A DNA stretch of 61,042 nt from Gemmatimonadota bacterium (lineage in GTDB: Bacteria; Gemmatimonadota; Gemmatimonadetes; Gemmatimonadales; Gemmatimonadaceae): positions 1-61,042 of the forward strand of contig JAHFCT010000021.1 of assembly GCA_023249375.1 (NCBI GenBank), in the 5' to 3' direction. Numbering within the stretch: the stretch's first letter is position 1; each line of letters starts with the position of its first letter. Below, in pieces: positions 17,934 to 26,610 of this stretch. The translations under genes and the position numbers were made by a program. The notes below the pieces were generated by a model. It made no database searches and had not been told where the DNA came from. It worked only from the letters and a program-made list of their open reading frames with translations.

Positions 17934-19108
17934 CGTTCCTCCTGTTGGTGGACCACACGCGTTGAACCCGACACGACGGTGACGTAGGCGGACTGGCCGC
18001 CAAATCCGTCACTCGAAACCACGGCATCGTCAGGCACGCGCCACGCGCCATCATCCACGCGGAACGCGTACCGGTACTCTCCGGGCGCCAACGACAGGTC
18101 GATGTACCACACGCCGTTGGCGGTCCGCAGGGTTGGCACCCTGCGCCACCCATTCCAGTCACCCGCGATCTCCACGCGTCGCGCATCCGGCGCGAGCAAC
18201 GACAGCCGCGTCATGCCGCTCGGCGGAGCTCCGACGCCGGCTGGACGAGGCAGGGTGCGCTTCGATGGCGCTCCCGACGCCAGGACCAGACCCAGCGTTG
18301 CGTATCGGCCACCGGACGCGCCCGTCAGTCGCATCGACGGATATCGCCCGGCACCGGCTTGCACGTACACGCTCCCCGCGAGTCGAACGGAGGCGCTGCT
18401 GCTCCACGCCGATGCGTTTTCCGAGAGCGAGAGTCGCCGGCTCGCGCTGACGCCAAGCGCGACGCGACCCCACGCGGTGTTCGCCGCGACGGTGCGATCG
18501 TGCACCCACTCTCCATCGATGCGCACGCGTTCATCGCGATACGAAGACAGCAGCGGCAGCGCCCCGGAGGACACCGCCCACTCCGCACCCCACACGGGGC
18601 CACGTGCGGACCGCGTGACCGACGTCAGCACCACGGGTGTTGAGGGCGTGGGCACGGCGGCCGGGCCGCTGACGCGGGTATTGCCGCTGGCGAATTGCGC
18701 TCCGCCGAAGAGCGTGAGCGACGCAAGGCGCCATTCCACCGCCGGCGTGGCCTGGCTTTGCGCCAGCGTCACGTCGTACGACGTGCGCGCCAAGCTCGTC
18801 ATCGCGTTGAGCGTGACGCGTACGCCACCGACCGCCGGCGACCGCACCGACGCCGCGGCGTCCCCGCCCGCCTGCCACGCGTCGCCGCCAAAGCGGGTGC
18901 CCTGAGCAGCGAGCGACACCGTCATCGGTGACTGTGGAAAGAAGACCACCCGCGGTGCGGCCGTGAGCGTCGAGCCGCGGGTGCCGCGCGCATCCGTGGA
19001 ATTGCCGGCAAAGAACGCCATTTGCGAGACGACGGACTGCGCCGGCAGCGCTTGCGACACGGACGTCGCCAGCGCGCCAACAACAGACAGCAGAAAGCGT
19101 CGCGACAT
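17930..19108 (-). CDS. Exported protein with C-terminal glycogen-binding (CBM48/AMPK-beta-like) domain
   Basis: A 392-residue protein. Residues 1-24 are a signal peptide (FLLSVVGALATSVSQALPAQS). The middle about 270 residues alternate polar and hydrophobic strands, like an outer-membrane barrel or a beta-rich surface domain. The last about 85 residues are a clear glycogen-binding fold (SLLAPDARRVEIAGDWNGW, then APGEYRYAFRVDDGAWRVPDD). Such domains bind alpha-glucans in AMPK-beta and branching enzymes; in secreted bacterial proteins the ligand is uncertain. GAGGAG precedes the ATG. It overlaps the downstream gene by 4 nt. Confidence 0.75.
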   Translation of the reverse strand: MSRRFLLSVVGALATSVSQALPAQSVVSQMAFFAGNSTDARGTRGSTLTAAPRVVFFPQSPMTVSLAAQGTRFGGDAWQAGGDAAASVRSPAVGGVRVTLNAMTSLARTSYDVTLAQSQATPAVEWRLASLTLFGGAQFASGNTRVSGPAAVPTPSTPVVLTSVTRSARGPVWGAEWAVSSGALPLLSSYRDERVRIDGEWVHDRTVAANTAWGRVALGVSASRRLSLSENASAWSSSASVRLAGSVYVQAGAGRYPSMRLTGASGGRYATLGLVLASGAPSKRTLPRPAGVGAPPSGMTRLSLLAPDARRVEIAGDWNGWRRVPTLRTANGVWYIDLSLAPGEYRYAFRVDDGAWRVPDDAVVSSDGFGGQSAYVTVVSGSTRVVHQQEER

Positions 19109-19142
19109 GATCGGCTCCTCGTTGCGGTGGAGAGGGCGCTGC

Positions 19143-19757
19143 TCAGAACCGAAGCCCAACGCGCAGCGGGAACCAGAGGCTGCTGCGTCCCGACGTGAAC
19201 GCACTGGTGAAGCCAAACTCGGTGAACCAGCGCGGCGGACGGTCGCTCAACTGCAGGCCAATGCCTGCCTGCGTGCCGAGATTGGTATCACCGGCACTCG
19301 ACTCGTCGACGAACGCGACGCGCGAGTGATAGATGCCGAATCCGCCGAACTCGTAGAGTCGACCGCCACGCTCGTGATGGACGAGGTTGGCGGCGAGCGC
19401 GAGGTACTGGTACGACGTCACGACGCCCTGGCCATCGTAGCGATCCCACGACACATCGCCGCGCATGCCCCAGCGGGCGTCGGCGAGACGCGTCTCACCG
19501 CGCAGGCCGAGCGCCAGGCCGACGTTCGCTTGCTGCCCGAGATCGCCCGCCGGCAACCCGAGACCACCCGTCAGGGTGAAGGAGACGGGTGACGCGGGCG
19601 CCGGCGGCACCGCGGCGCGGCGTTGCGCCGGCTGTGCGCCGGCATGTGTCGTCGCGAGGGCGACCAGAATACACGCCATCGAAAGAGGCGCGATCTTCCG
19701 CGGCGCCAGGAAAAGCGACGGATGGTGCATGAGCCAACCGGGGAGACTCTGCGTCAT
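19143..19757 (-). CDS. Outer-membrane beta-barrel protein
   Basis: About 204 residues. A longish N-terminal region carries the hydrophobic signal LSMACILVALATTHAGAQ. Alternating strands follow (VSFTLTGGLGLPAGDL, NVGLALGLRGETRL, RYDGQGVVTSYQYLALAANLVHHE), and the chain ends in an aromatic residue (FPLRVGLRF), the usual BamA recognition signal of outer-membrane barrels. Probably an eight-stranded barrel of unknown function. The start is uncertain: ATG 19757 has GAGG upstream; ATG 19730 is an alternative that shortens the pre-signal tail. It lies 34 nt upstream of the glycogen-binding-domain gene. Confidence 0.7.
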   Translation of the reverse strand: MTQSLPGWLMHHPSLFLAPRKIAPLSMACILVALATTHAGAQPAQRRAAVPPAPASPVSFTLTGGLGLPAGDLGQQANVGLALGLRGETRLADARWGMRGDVSWDRYDGQGVVTSYQYLALAANLVHHERGGRLYEFGGFGIYHSRVAFVDESSAGDTNLGTQAGIGLQLSDRPPRWFTEFGFTSAFTSGRSSLWFPLRVGLRF

Positions 19758-19894
19758 CGTGACCTCGGAGACAGGAGTGATCCAGCGATGTCCGGGCCGA
19801 GGACTGGCCCTCACTGGCGTCTGCGAGATCAACTTCGCGCTGCGTCCGGCGCACTCCTATCAGCGGCTGTCCGAACCGAATGTCGGTGCGCGTC

Positions 19895-20539
19895 CTACAT
19901 CGATTCGGGCTTCAGCAAGTGGTGGCGCATGACGTACTGCACGATGTCGGCGTTGTTGCTGAACCCCATCTTGTGCAGCAAGCGGCCTCGAAATGTGCTG
20001 ACCGTCTTCACGCTGCGGCGGAGCACCTTCGCGGCCTCCGTCACGGTATTGCCCGCGCCGAGCAGGAGCAGCACCTCCATCTCACGGTTGGACAAATGCT
20101 CGTGCATGAGAGTGCCGACGTCGCCGCTCAACGCGTCGGCCAGGCGTTCGGCGATGGCCCGCGGAATGTAGCGGCCGCCCCGCGCCACTCGGGTTACCGC
20201 CTCCAGCAACTCCTCCGGTGTGCGCGACTTCGTGAGGTAGCCGGCCGCGCCCGACTTCAGCGCCCGCACCGCGAACTGATCCTCCGGGTGCATCGTCAGC
20301 ACCAGGACCTTGAGCTGCGGCACCGTCGCGCGGACATGACGCAGGACGTCGAGAAACGGCGGCCCCGGCATGGACACATCGAGCAACAGCACCTCGGCCG
20401 GTGTCGTCGCCACGAGCGCAAGCGCGTCGTCGCCCGTTTCCGCCTCTCCCACGACCTGCAGGCCGGCGCGCTGGCCGAGCAACTCGCGAAAGCCCGCGCG
20501 AACCACGGCGTGGTCGTCGGCGATGAGAATACGAATCAT
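19895..20539 (-). CDS. NarL/LuxR-type response regulator
   Basis: A 214-residue two-domain regulator. The receiver domain has the acidic pair D8/D9, the phospho-acceptor D54 in LLLDVSMPG, and the conserved lysine in GYLTKSRTPEE. The C-terminal LuxR-type HTH includes LSNREMEVLLLLGAGNTVTEAAKVLRRSVKTVSTFRGRLL. Its ATG overlaps the stop of the MASE1 histidine kinase (ATGA), so the pair is a standard two-component system. Targets are unknown; the minus-strand envelope genes directly downstream are the obvious candidates. Confidence 0.93.
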   Translation of the reverse strand: MIRILIADDHAVVRAGFRELLGQRAGLQVVGEAETGDDALALVATTPAEVLLLDVSMPGPPFLDVLRHVRATVPQLKVLVLTMHPEDQFAVRALKSGAAGYLTKSRTPEELLEAVTRVARGGRYIPRAIAERLADALSGDVGTLMHEHLSNREMEVLLLLGAGNTVTEAAKVLRRSVKTVSTFRGRLLHKMGFSNNADIVQYVMRHHLLKPESM

Positions 20540-22497
20540 GCGATCCCCCGGATGCGGTCGCTCGCGCGAAGCGGCATCGTGAGCGATACCACCGTGCCCC
20601 CCGTGTCCGCGCGTTTGAGGGTCAGCCAGCCGCCGCACGCCGCGGCTCGCTCGCGCATGCCGAGCACGCCCATCGAGCGTGGGTTGCGCATTTGCTCGTC
20701 GTCGATCCCTCGGCCGTCGTCGGCCACTTGCAGCATGAGTCGATCACTCTGCATCACCAGCGAGACAGCGACGGAGCGGGCATGCGCGTGGCGCGCCACG
20801 TTCGTCAGCGCCTCCTGCACCGTGCGATACAGGGCGGTCGCCCGCTCCGCGTCGATCGGCAGTGATTCCGGCGGCAGCGTCAACTCGACGGGCAAGTGCG
20901 CCTGGGCACGAAATTGCTGCACGGCATACTCAATGGCGGCCACCGGCCCGAGCGAGTCGAGCACGCCGGGCCGCAGCTTGAGGACAATGCGCTGCACCGC
21001 CGCGATGGCCTGGTCGAGCGTCGCGGCTGCCGTGCGCATATGGCGCTCCGAGTCCAGTGACCCGCGCGTCTGCGCCGATCGCAGCGATGTGGCAAGACCG
21101 ATCTTCACGGCGGTGAGCGCTTGCCCCAACTCGTCGTGCACCTCGCGGGCCACGCGGCGTCGCTCATCCTCTTGCGCCGTGAGCAGCAGCCGCGACAGCA
21201 GTTCCAACTGTGATCGGCTTTCGGCAACTTCACGCTGCGCCGCCTCACGCGTCGTCACGTCGAGCGCGAGCGCCATCGCCATTGGACCGCGACCCGGCAA
21301 TTGCGGGATGTCGAGGGGGAGCGCGCGCACCAGATATTGGCGGCCGGCGAGGCCGAATTCGAACTCGACCTCACTTCCGGCAAGCGCGGCGCGGAGCGGC
21401 GCGATCGCCGACGCCGCCTTCTCGGCGCCGAGCACCTCGGGGAGTGTTCGGCCGACGAGGTTCGCTTTGATGAAGCCGGCGCTCTCCAGCGCGGGCCCTT
21501 CGGCGAGCATTACGCGGATGTCATCATCGACCAGCACGACACATCCGTCCGGGAGATGTTGCGCGAGCATCCGATAGCGCGCTTCGCTCGCGCGCAGCTG
21601 CTCGAGCGCGGTGCGCGAATCCTCACCGAGTGCAATGAAGAGCAGGCATTTCACGCCGAGGAGTGCGAGGAAGGCCTGCAGGGCAAAGAGATCGGTCGTT
21701 GGCGACGCCGACGTGAAGGGGCCGTCGCCAGCGAGCGTACAGGCGGCGCTCACGATGGTGACAATCGCGAGCCCGCTGGTGGCGCCGCGCAGCCCCATTC
21801 GGAGAGCAATCCACGCGGTTAGCGGGAAGACGGCAAAACACAACATCGGCAGCGCGGTGAACACCACGTACGTGACGACGGCGAGCATGGTCATCACGAT
21901 CACTACCTCAAGCCGCGGCCAGGACCTGTGCAGCGGACGCTGCGGATACGACCACGCGAAGAGCGCGGGCGCCGTGACGAGAATGCCGACCGCGTCGCCA
22001 CTCCAGCGCACCAGCCACAGCGACGGGATCGCCGAGAGGTGAGTGGCGCCACTCAGCGCCAACGTGCCAATGCTGATGGTCGCCGCGATCGCCGTGCTCG
22101 CGAGCACCGCCAGCAGGCTGAAGCCGAGCCCGTTGCGCATCTGGTTGGGCCCCGCGCGCGACTGCCACACCCGCGTGACGAGCGCAGCGCCGACCACGGC
22201 CTCTAGCGTGTCGCCCGCCGCGATCACCAGGGCCGCGACCGTCGGGATGCCATTGGACGCATTCAGGACATATGCGGCAAGCGCGATGCCCGGGCACAGG
22301 CGCGGGCCAAACCGCATCAGCGCAAAGAACGCGATGCCAGCCGGCGGCCAGAGCGACGAGACCGCCCGGTGCTCGGTGGCCGCCGAGAGCGCCAGGCTCC
22401 CTGCAACCGCGTAGCTCGCAGCAACGACGAGATTCGGCGCGACGTCGCGGCGAATGCGCGCTAGCAAGCGACGTGCTCGGGGGGGCGAATCGGGCAC
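20536..22497 (-). CDS. MASE1 membrane-sensor histidine kinase (UhpB/NarX class) with PAS domain
   Basis: A 653-residue kinase. Residues about 20-290 contain about eight transmembrane helices of the MASE1 sensor type (SSLWPPAGIAFFALMRFGPRLCPGIALAAYV). A PAS domain (about 309-420) follows. The HisKA_3 dimerisation domain reads DERRRVAREVHDELGQ, with the phospho-histidine at about H454. The C-terminal HATPase domain has LYRTVQEALTNVARHA and VADDGRGID. It pairs with the response regulator gene, which overlaps its stop. The frame opens with TTG at 22530, but GTG at 22497 has GAGG 6 nt upstream and is preferred. The signal sensed by MASE1 is not known. Confidence 0.92.
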   Translation of the reverse strand: MPDSPPRARRLLARIRRDVAPNLVVAASYAVAGSLALSAATEHRAVSSLWPPAGIAFFALMRFGPRLCPGIALAAYVLNASNGIPTVAALVIAAGDTLEAVVGAALVTRVWQSRAGPNQMRNGLGFSLLAVLASTAIAATISIGTLALSGATHLSAIPSLWLVRWSGDAVGILVTAPALFAWSYPQRPLHRSWPRLEVVIVMTMLAVVTYVVFTALPMLCFAVFPLTAWIALRMGLRGATSGLAIVTIVSAACTLAGDGPFTSASPTTDLFALQAFLALLGVKCLLFIALGEDSRTALEQLRASEARYRMLAQHLPDGCVVLVDDDIRVMLAEGPALESAGFIKANLVGRTLPEVLGAEKAASAIAPLRAALAGSEVEFEFGLAGRQYLVRALPLDIPQLPGRGPMAMALALDVTTREAAQREVAESRSQLELLSRLLLTAQEDERRRVAREVHDELGQALTAVKIGLATSLRSAQTRGSLDSERHMRTAAATLDQAIAAVQRIVLKLRPGVLDSLGPVAAIEYAVQQFRAQAHLPVELTLPPESLPIDAERATALYRTVQEALTNVARHAHARSVAVSLVMQSDRLMLQVADDGRGIDDEQMRNPRSMGVLGMRERAAACGGWLTLKRADTGGTVVSLTMPLRASDRIRGIA

Positions 22498-22530
22498 GGG
22501 CAACCTCGTGACGGGAAGGCCAACGTCCAA

Positions 22531-22964
22531 TGTCGGCGCTCTTACCGGATCAGTCTGTAGGACCCGCTCCTACGAATCGCACATTGCTCTGTCGGCGGCC
22601 GTCGGACTGTGATGTGGCGCACACCGGGAACCCGCAGCGCGATACGCCACTATGCACCGCGTCGATCGACGCGGTCTCTCTCTCGCGCGTGGGCGACGGC
22701 GCCCGGGCATGCCTTCAAGTTGAACTCCACGTTCGTCGCGCGACGGGCGCGACGTACGCCGCGGAAACGAGGCCGTCGCCCGTGACGGTCGTCGACGCCC
22801 CGAGCGTGCTCAAGATTGCATCCTTCTAGGGGGCGCTCACCCGCCGCCGTCACGACCAGTCTCCCATCACCATCATCACTCGATACCGAAGCGGTCGCGC
22901 GCATCAGGGCGAAGCGCGTCGCGCCGTCCACAGGGCGCGTTGGATATATCTCGCAGCGCTCGTA
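22531..22964. other. Gene-free gap between the DUF4175 gene and the histidine kinase
   Basis: This 434-nt stretch lies downstream of the MoxR operon and upstream of the two-component operon. Short open frames exist on both strands, but none has family character, a ribosome site and a plausible start together. It should hold the promoter of the histidine kinase. One minus-strand frame near 22690-22805 reads like a decayed exported-protein fragment (ILSTLGASTTVTGDGLVSAA), but nothing can be assigned. Confidence 0.5.
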
Positions 22965-25900
22965 CTAGGGCTTGGGGGCAGCGAGGGATCGATAGTACTG
23001 CTCGACGTATGACCGGAAGCGCGCCGGCACCTCGCCGGCGCGTCCCTGCAGGATTTGCGGGTCGTGGTCACCAAGCGTGCGTTGCAGCGAAAACTCGAAC
23101 GCCTTGAGTTGGTCGACCACTTGCTGCTGCAGCGCGGCCGCGGCGGCGGCATCGCCGGCCCCGCCACCAATCGCGCGCATCTGGTCGATGGCGCGATCAA
23201 GCGGCGCGACGTCGACGCCCTGACGCTGCAGATTCTGGCGCAGGGACTGCGCCTCACCGAGCCGCTCTCGCAGTTCGCGCGCGCCTTGCCGCGAATCGCC
23301 GGCGCTCCCGCCGAACGCGCCTTGCGGCTGCTGACCACCACCCGTGCGCCCACCGCTGCCACCACCTTGGGGCCGCGCGCCCTGTTGACTCGGTGCGCCT
23401 TGCTGGCCTTGCTGGCCTTGCTGGCCTTGCTGGCCTTGCTGGCCTTGTTGGCCTTGTTGGCCTTGTTGGCCTTGTTGGCCTTGTTGGCCTTGTTGGCCTT
23501 GTTGGCCTTGTTGGCCTTGTTGGCCTTGTTGGCCTTGTTGGCCTTGTTGGCCTTGTTGCGCTTGCCCGCGCTGCGGCTGGCCCTGTGACCGTTGTGCCTG
23601 CTGTTGTTGCGATGCCGCCGTGCGCGCCTGATCACTGAGCCGCTCGACACCGCGCACCAGCTGCCGCATCCGATCGAGCGCCTGCCTGGACTCGGCGGGC
23701 TGCTCGCCGCGTGAGGCCGCGTCGACGGCGTCACGCATCTGGTTCTGCAGCCGCGCCAGATCTTCGCCGATGGCGCGTTCGAACTGGTCGAGGTACTCGG
23801 GTGCCGCGGTGCGCACGAACTGCTGCGACGCGCGCACGCGATCGAGCGTGCGGCGGTTGCGCAGTGAATCGGCGGCGCCGCGCAGTGCGCTCGCCGCCTG
23901 CGGCCGCTGCCGCGCGTTCTCGAGCGCAAGGCGATCGAGCTGGCTCGTGAGTTCACGCAACTGGCCCGCCATCCGGTCCTTCTCTTCGCTGACGCCTTGC
24001 TGCAACCGCGCGCGATCGGCGCCAGGCTGCGTCATCTGCTGCACATCGCTGGCGACGTGCTTCTCCTGGTCGGCCAACTCGGCGGCCTTTCGTTGTGCAT
24101 CACTGATGTCGCGGCCGGCGCTCGCCTGGCGCTCTTCGTCGAGCAAGCGGCGCGCATCCTGCAGCTGTTCGTCGGCGCGGCGCGACGCCGAGGCGCTGGA
24201 CTGTCCGCCCGCCGCGGCACGCCGCATCTGGTCCGCGGCATCTTGCAGACGCCGCGACGCATCGGCGAGCTGCGGCGACTTGCGCTCACGCGAGAGTCGC
24301 TCAAGCTGACGCGCCGTCTCCTCGGTTTCGCGCGCCATTTGCCGCTGGGCGTCGCCGCCGCTCGCGCCGGGCTGGCCACGCCCTGCCGTGAGCGAATCGT
24401 ATTTGCGCTGGGCGCGCGCGTCCTGCTGCTGCAGCCGCGCGGCGAGCTGCTTCAACCGCTCCGCGGCTTCATCGACGGGAGCGTTGGCACTCTGTGGTGC
24501 ACCGTTCTCACCGCCGCGCTGCACGGACTCGTACTGATTGCGCATCTTCTCGCGCTGCAGCTCAAAGATGTCCGCCAGGTCCTGCGCGTCGCGACCGCCG
24601 CCGCCACCGCCACCGCCGCCGCCCGCCCCGCTCTGCGACACCTGAATCTCGCGGAACACCGCCTCGGCGTGCTGCAGCTCGGCCAGTGCGCGCTGTTCGT
24701 GCGAGAGCGCACGGCTGGGCGACGTCGCGCCGAGTTGCTGTTCGGCGCTGTCCATCTGCGCGGAGGCGACGGGGAGCATGCTCGCGATCTTGGCGAAGCC
24801 GCTGTCGGAGCCGGCGATGCCACGACCGACGATTCGCGCGGCGAGTTCACCCACCTGCCCGCGCAGTTTCTGCTGCGAGACGCGGATGGTTGCGAGGTTC
24901 TCGCGAAGGTCCTTGGCATCGAGCGTGGCGCTGTCGCGCAGCACGTTGAAAGTGGCCGCGGCAATCTCGCGCTGCTGCTGCGAGAGTTGTCCGGGCTTGT
25001 CCTGCTGCTGAGTGCCGCCGCCGCCCTCGCCGCCCGCACCGCCCTGCTGCTGGCGGTAGTCGCGCGCGTAGGGCCGCACCTGCAGGAAGTACATGTCGCT
25101 GGAGGCGAGCTTGCTGCCGCTCACGGCGTCGTTGTCGTGGGCGCGCGCGTAGTAGCTGACCACGTCTCCCGGCGTCAGGTGTGCGTCCTCGAGCATGAAC
25201 GTGTAGCCAGCCGACACGGCACGCATAGCTCGTGTGCTGTGCTGCAGCGGCACTGCCTGCTCCTTGGCGCCATTGATGGAGTAGACAATCTCGAGCGCGC
25301 TGACGCCGTAGTCGTCTTCGGCGCGCGCTTCGACATAGACCTCGTCGACGGCGAGCACCTGCAGGTCGCGGCCGGGCTTGTCGAATCGCACCGCGGGCGG
25401 GCGGTCCGGAATCGCGTCGATCGCGTAGTCGAGCGAGGCCGCCACCGGTGCGCCGTCGGGTCCGTTGAGCTGCACGCGATAGAAGCCGTTGCGTGAGACG
25501 CGCACGGCGGCCACGAGCGTACCATCGGCAAGGCGTGCGAGGCGCAGCGTGTCGCCGCCATCGACGATCACTCGTCCGCCGGTCGTGCTGATGGTCGGCG
25601 TCACGTGCAGCATCACCAAGGTGCCCCTGAGCGCCGCGATGTCGCCGGCGCTGTCGACATGCTCAGCGGCAAGCTCCGTGTATGATGGATAGCGGTACTC
25701 AAGATCGATGCGCTGGACGAACGGCAGGTTCGCGACGTCGAGGTGATAGACACCGGAGCGCACGCCGGCCGCTTCCACCGCGTATTCGGTGCGGGCGCGC
25801 ACGTCCATCATGCGGAACGCGTAGCGGCCGCTGGTATCGGCGAGCATCGCGGTGCGCGTCCACGCCGGCCGCGCGTCGTCGCGCACGAGCACTTCCACCG

Positions 25901-26585
25901 TCGCCGCGTCGAAGTTCTCGAGGACGGCGGTGATGAGCTGGTCGCCGCCGCGGGCGATGGTCGCGTTGCCCGGAGCGACGGCAATCCGGAACGCGGCGGC
26001 CGCGCTGGTGCCCTGCCATGGCGTGAGCAACAGCCGGGCGCCCGTGCGCAGCGTCGCTGGACCGACGAGCACCAGCGTTGCGGCCGTGGCGAGCACCAGC
26101 GCCACCGCGCCCATGCCGTAGAGAATGCCGCTTGCGTCGACGGACGACGCGTCGTCCACGCGGCGCAGGCGCTCACGGGCGAGGGCAACGAGCCGCTGGA
26201 CGAGCGCGGGCGACCACCGCGAAGCTCGCTCGGCGCTCGTGGCATCGAGTGCCGTCATGAGCACACCGCCGAGCGAGTGCTCGTGCTCTTCGACATACAG
26301 CGCGATCGACGCAGTGGCAGGCGTGCGGCGCCAGACGCGCGCCACGAGGCGCCACACGGCCACGCCCAGTGTCGAGACAACGACGAGACGCGCGGCGAGG
26401 AGTGCCAAGCCAGCGTAGTGCGCGAGTTTAAGGAGCCACGCAACCAGCGCGAACGCTGCGAAGGCCGCCGCAAATGCCAACGCCAGCCCGAGCAGCGCGT
26501 GCTTCGTGCGCCAACGGCGCGACACTCGCCCGAGAACGGAGGCAAGTGCTGCGCGATCGGCGTTGAGTCCGGCGGCGTGAGTCAT
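22965..26585 (-). CDS. DUF4175-family large membrane/coiled-coil protein with (GQQ)n tract
   Basis: A 1206-residue protein, last gene of the MoxR/VWA operon. The N-terminus has two hydrophobic helices ([41 protein letters not shown]) and another near residue 160-180. A beta-rich region of about 350 residues ([29 protein letters not shown]) comes next, with the DUF4175 look. The remaining about 650 residues are Gln/Arg/Ala-rich coiled coil with glycine runs and a 17-fold GQQ tract (about residues 1012-1062). It ends [15 protein letters not shown]. Such proteins accompany MoxR-VWA clusters and may be the envelope scaffold or substrate. MTHAAGLNA is the start, with a GGGAGCC site upstream. Confidence 0.8.
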   Translation of the reverse strand: MTHAAGLNADRAALASVLGRVSRRWRTKHALLGLALAFAAAFAAFALVAWLLKLAHYAGLALLAARLVVVSTLGVAVWRLVARVWRRTPATASIALYVEEHEHSLGGVLMTALDATSAERASRWSPALVQRLVALARERLRRVDDASSVDASGILYGMGAVALVLATAATLVLVGPATLRTGARLLLTPWQGTSAAAAFRIAVAPGNATIARGGDQLITAVLENFDAATVEVLVRDDARPAWTRTAMLADTSGRYAFRMMDVRARTEYAVEAAGVRSGVYHLDVANLPFVQRIDLEYRYPSYTELAAEHVDSAGDIAALRGTLVMLHVTPTISTTGGRVIVDGGDTLRLARLADGTLVAAVRVSRNGFYRVQLNGPDGAPVAASLDYAIDAIPDRPPAVRFDKPGRDLQVLAVDEVYVEARAEDDYGVSALEIVYSINGAKEQAVPLQHSTRAMRAVSAGYTFMLEDAHLTPGDVVSYYARAHDNDAVSGSKLASSDMYFLQVRPYARDYRQQQGGAGGEGGGGTQQQDKPGQLSQQQREIAAATFNVLRDSATLDAKDLRENLATIRVSQQKLRGQVGELAARIVGRGIAGSDSGFAKIASMLPVASAQMDSAEQQLGATSPSRALSHEQRALAELQHAEAVFREIQVSQSGAGGGGGGGGGGRDAQDLADIFELQREKMRNQYESVQRGGENGAPQSANAPVDEAAERLKQLAARLQQQDARAQRKYDSLTAGRGQPGASGGDAQRQMARETEETARQLERLSRERKSPQLADASRRLQDAADQMRRAAAGGQSSASASRRADEQLQDARRLLDEERQASAGRDISDAQRKAAELADQEKHVASDVQQMTQPGADRARLQQGVSEEKDRMAGQLRELTSQLDRLALENARQRPQAASALRGAADSLRNRRTLDRVRASQQFVRTAAPEYLDQFERAIGEDLARLQNQMRDAVDAASRGEQPAESRQALDRMRQLVRGVERLSDQARTAASQQQQAQRSQGQPQRGQAQQGQQGQQGQQGQQGQQGQQGQQGQQGQQGQQGQQGQQGQQGQQGQQGQQGQQGAPSQQGARPQGGGSGGRTGGGQQPQGAFGGSAGDSRQGARELRERLGEAQSLRQNLQRQGVDVAPLDRAIDQMRAIGGGAGDAAAAAALQQQVVDQLKAFEFSLQRTLGDHDPQILQGRAGEVPARFRSYVEQYYRSLAAPKP
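23400..23561 (-). repeat. 9-bp minisatellite encoding (Gly-Gln-Gln)17
   Basis: On the plus strand TTG(C/T)TGGCC repeats 17 times without interruption, plus one decayed unit. The first five units have C and the next twelve have T at the fourth base, so expansion happened in at least two homogeneous blocks. Unit length is a multiple of three, so copy-number change keeps the DUF4175 reading frame. Confidence 0.95.
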
Positions 26586-26610
26586 TGGGGGGCTCCCTCC
26601 GAAAACTGCG

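Noticed and set aside
22530-22829. A 99-codon plus-strand frame in the gap before the histidine kinase.
   Set aside because: No family resemblance, no ribosome site, and it overlaps the expected promoter of the divergent kinase gene.
23055-23588. Open frames over the minisatellite giving poly-Leu/Ala or (KAN)n products.
   Set aside because: They are other-frame readings of the 9-bp repeat; only the minus frame giving (GQQ)n is part of a larger conserved protein.
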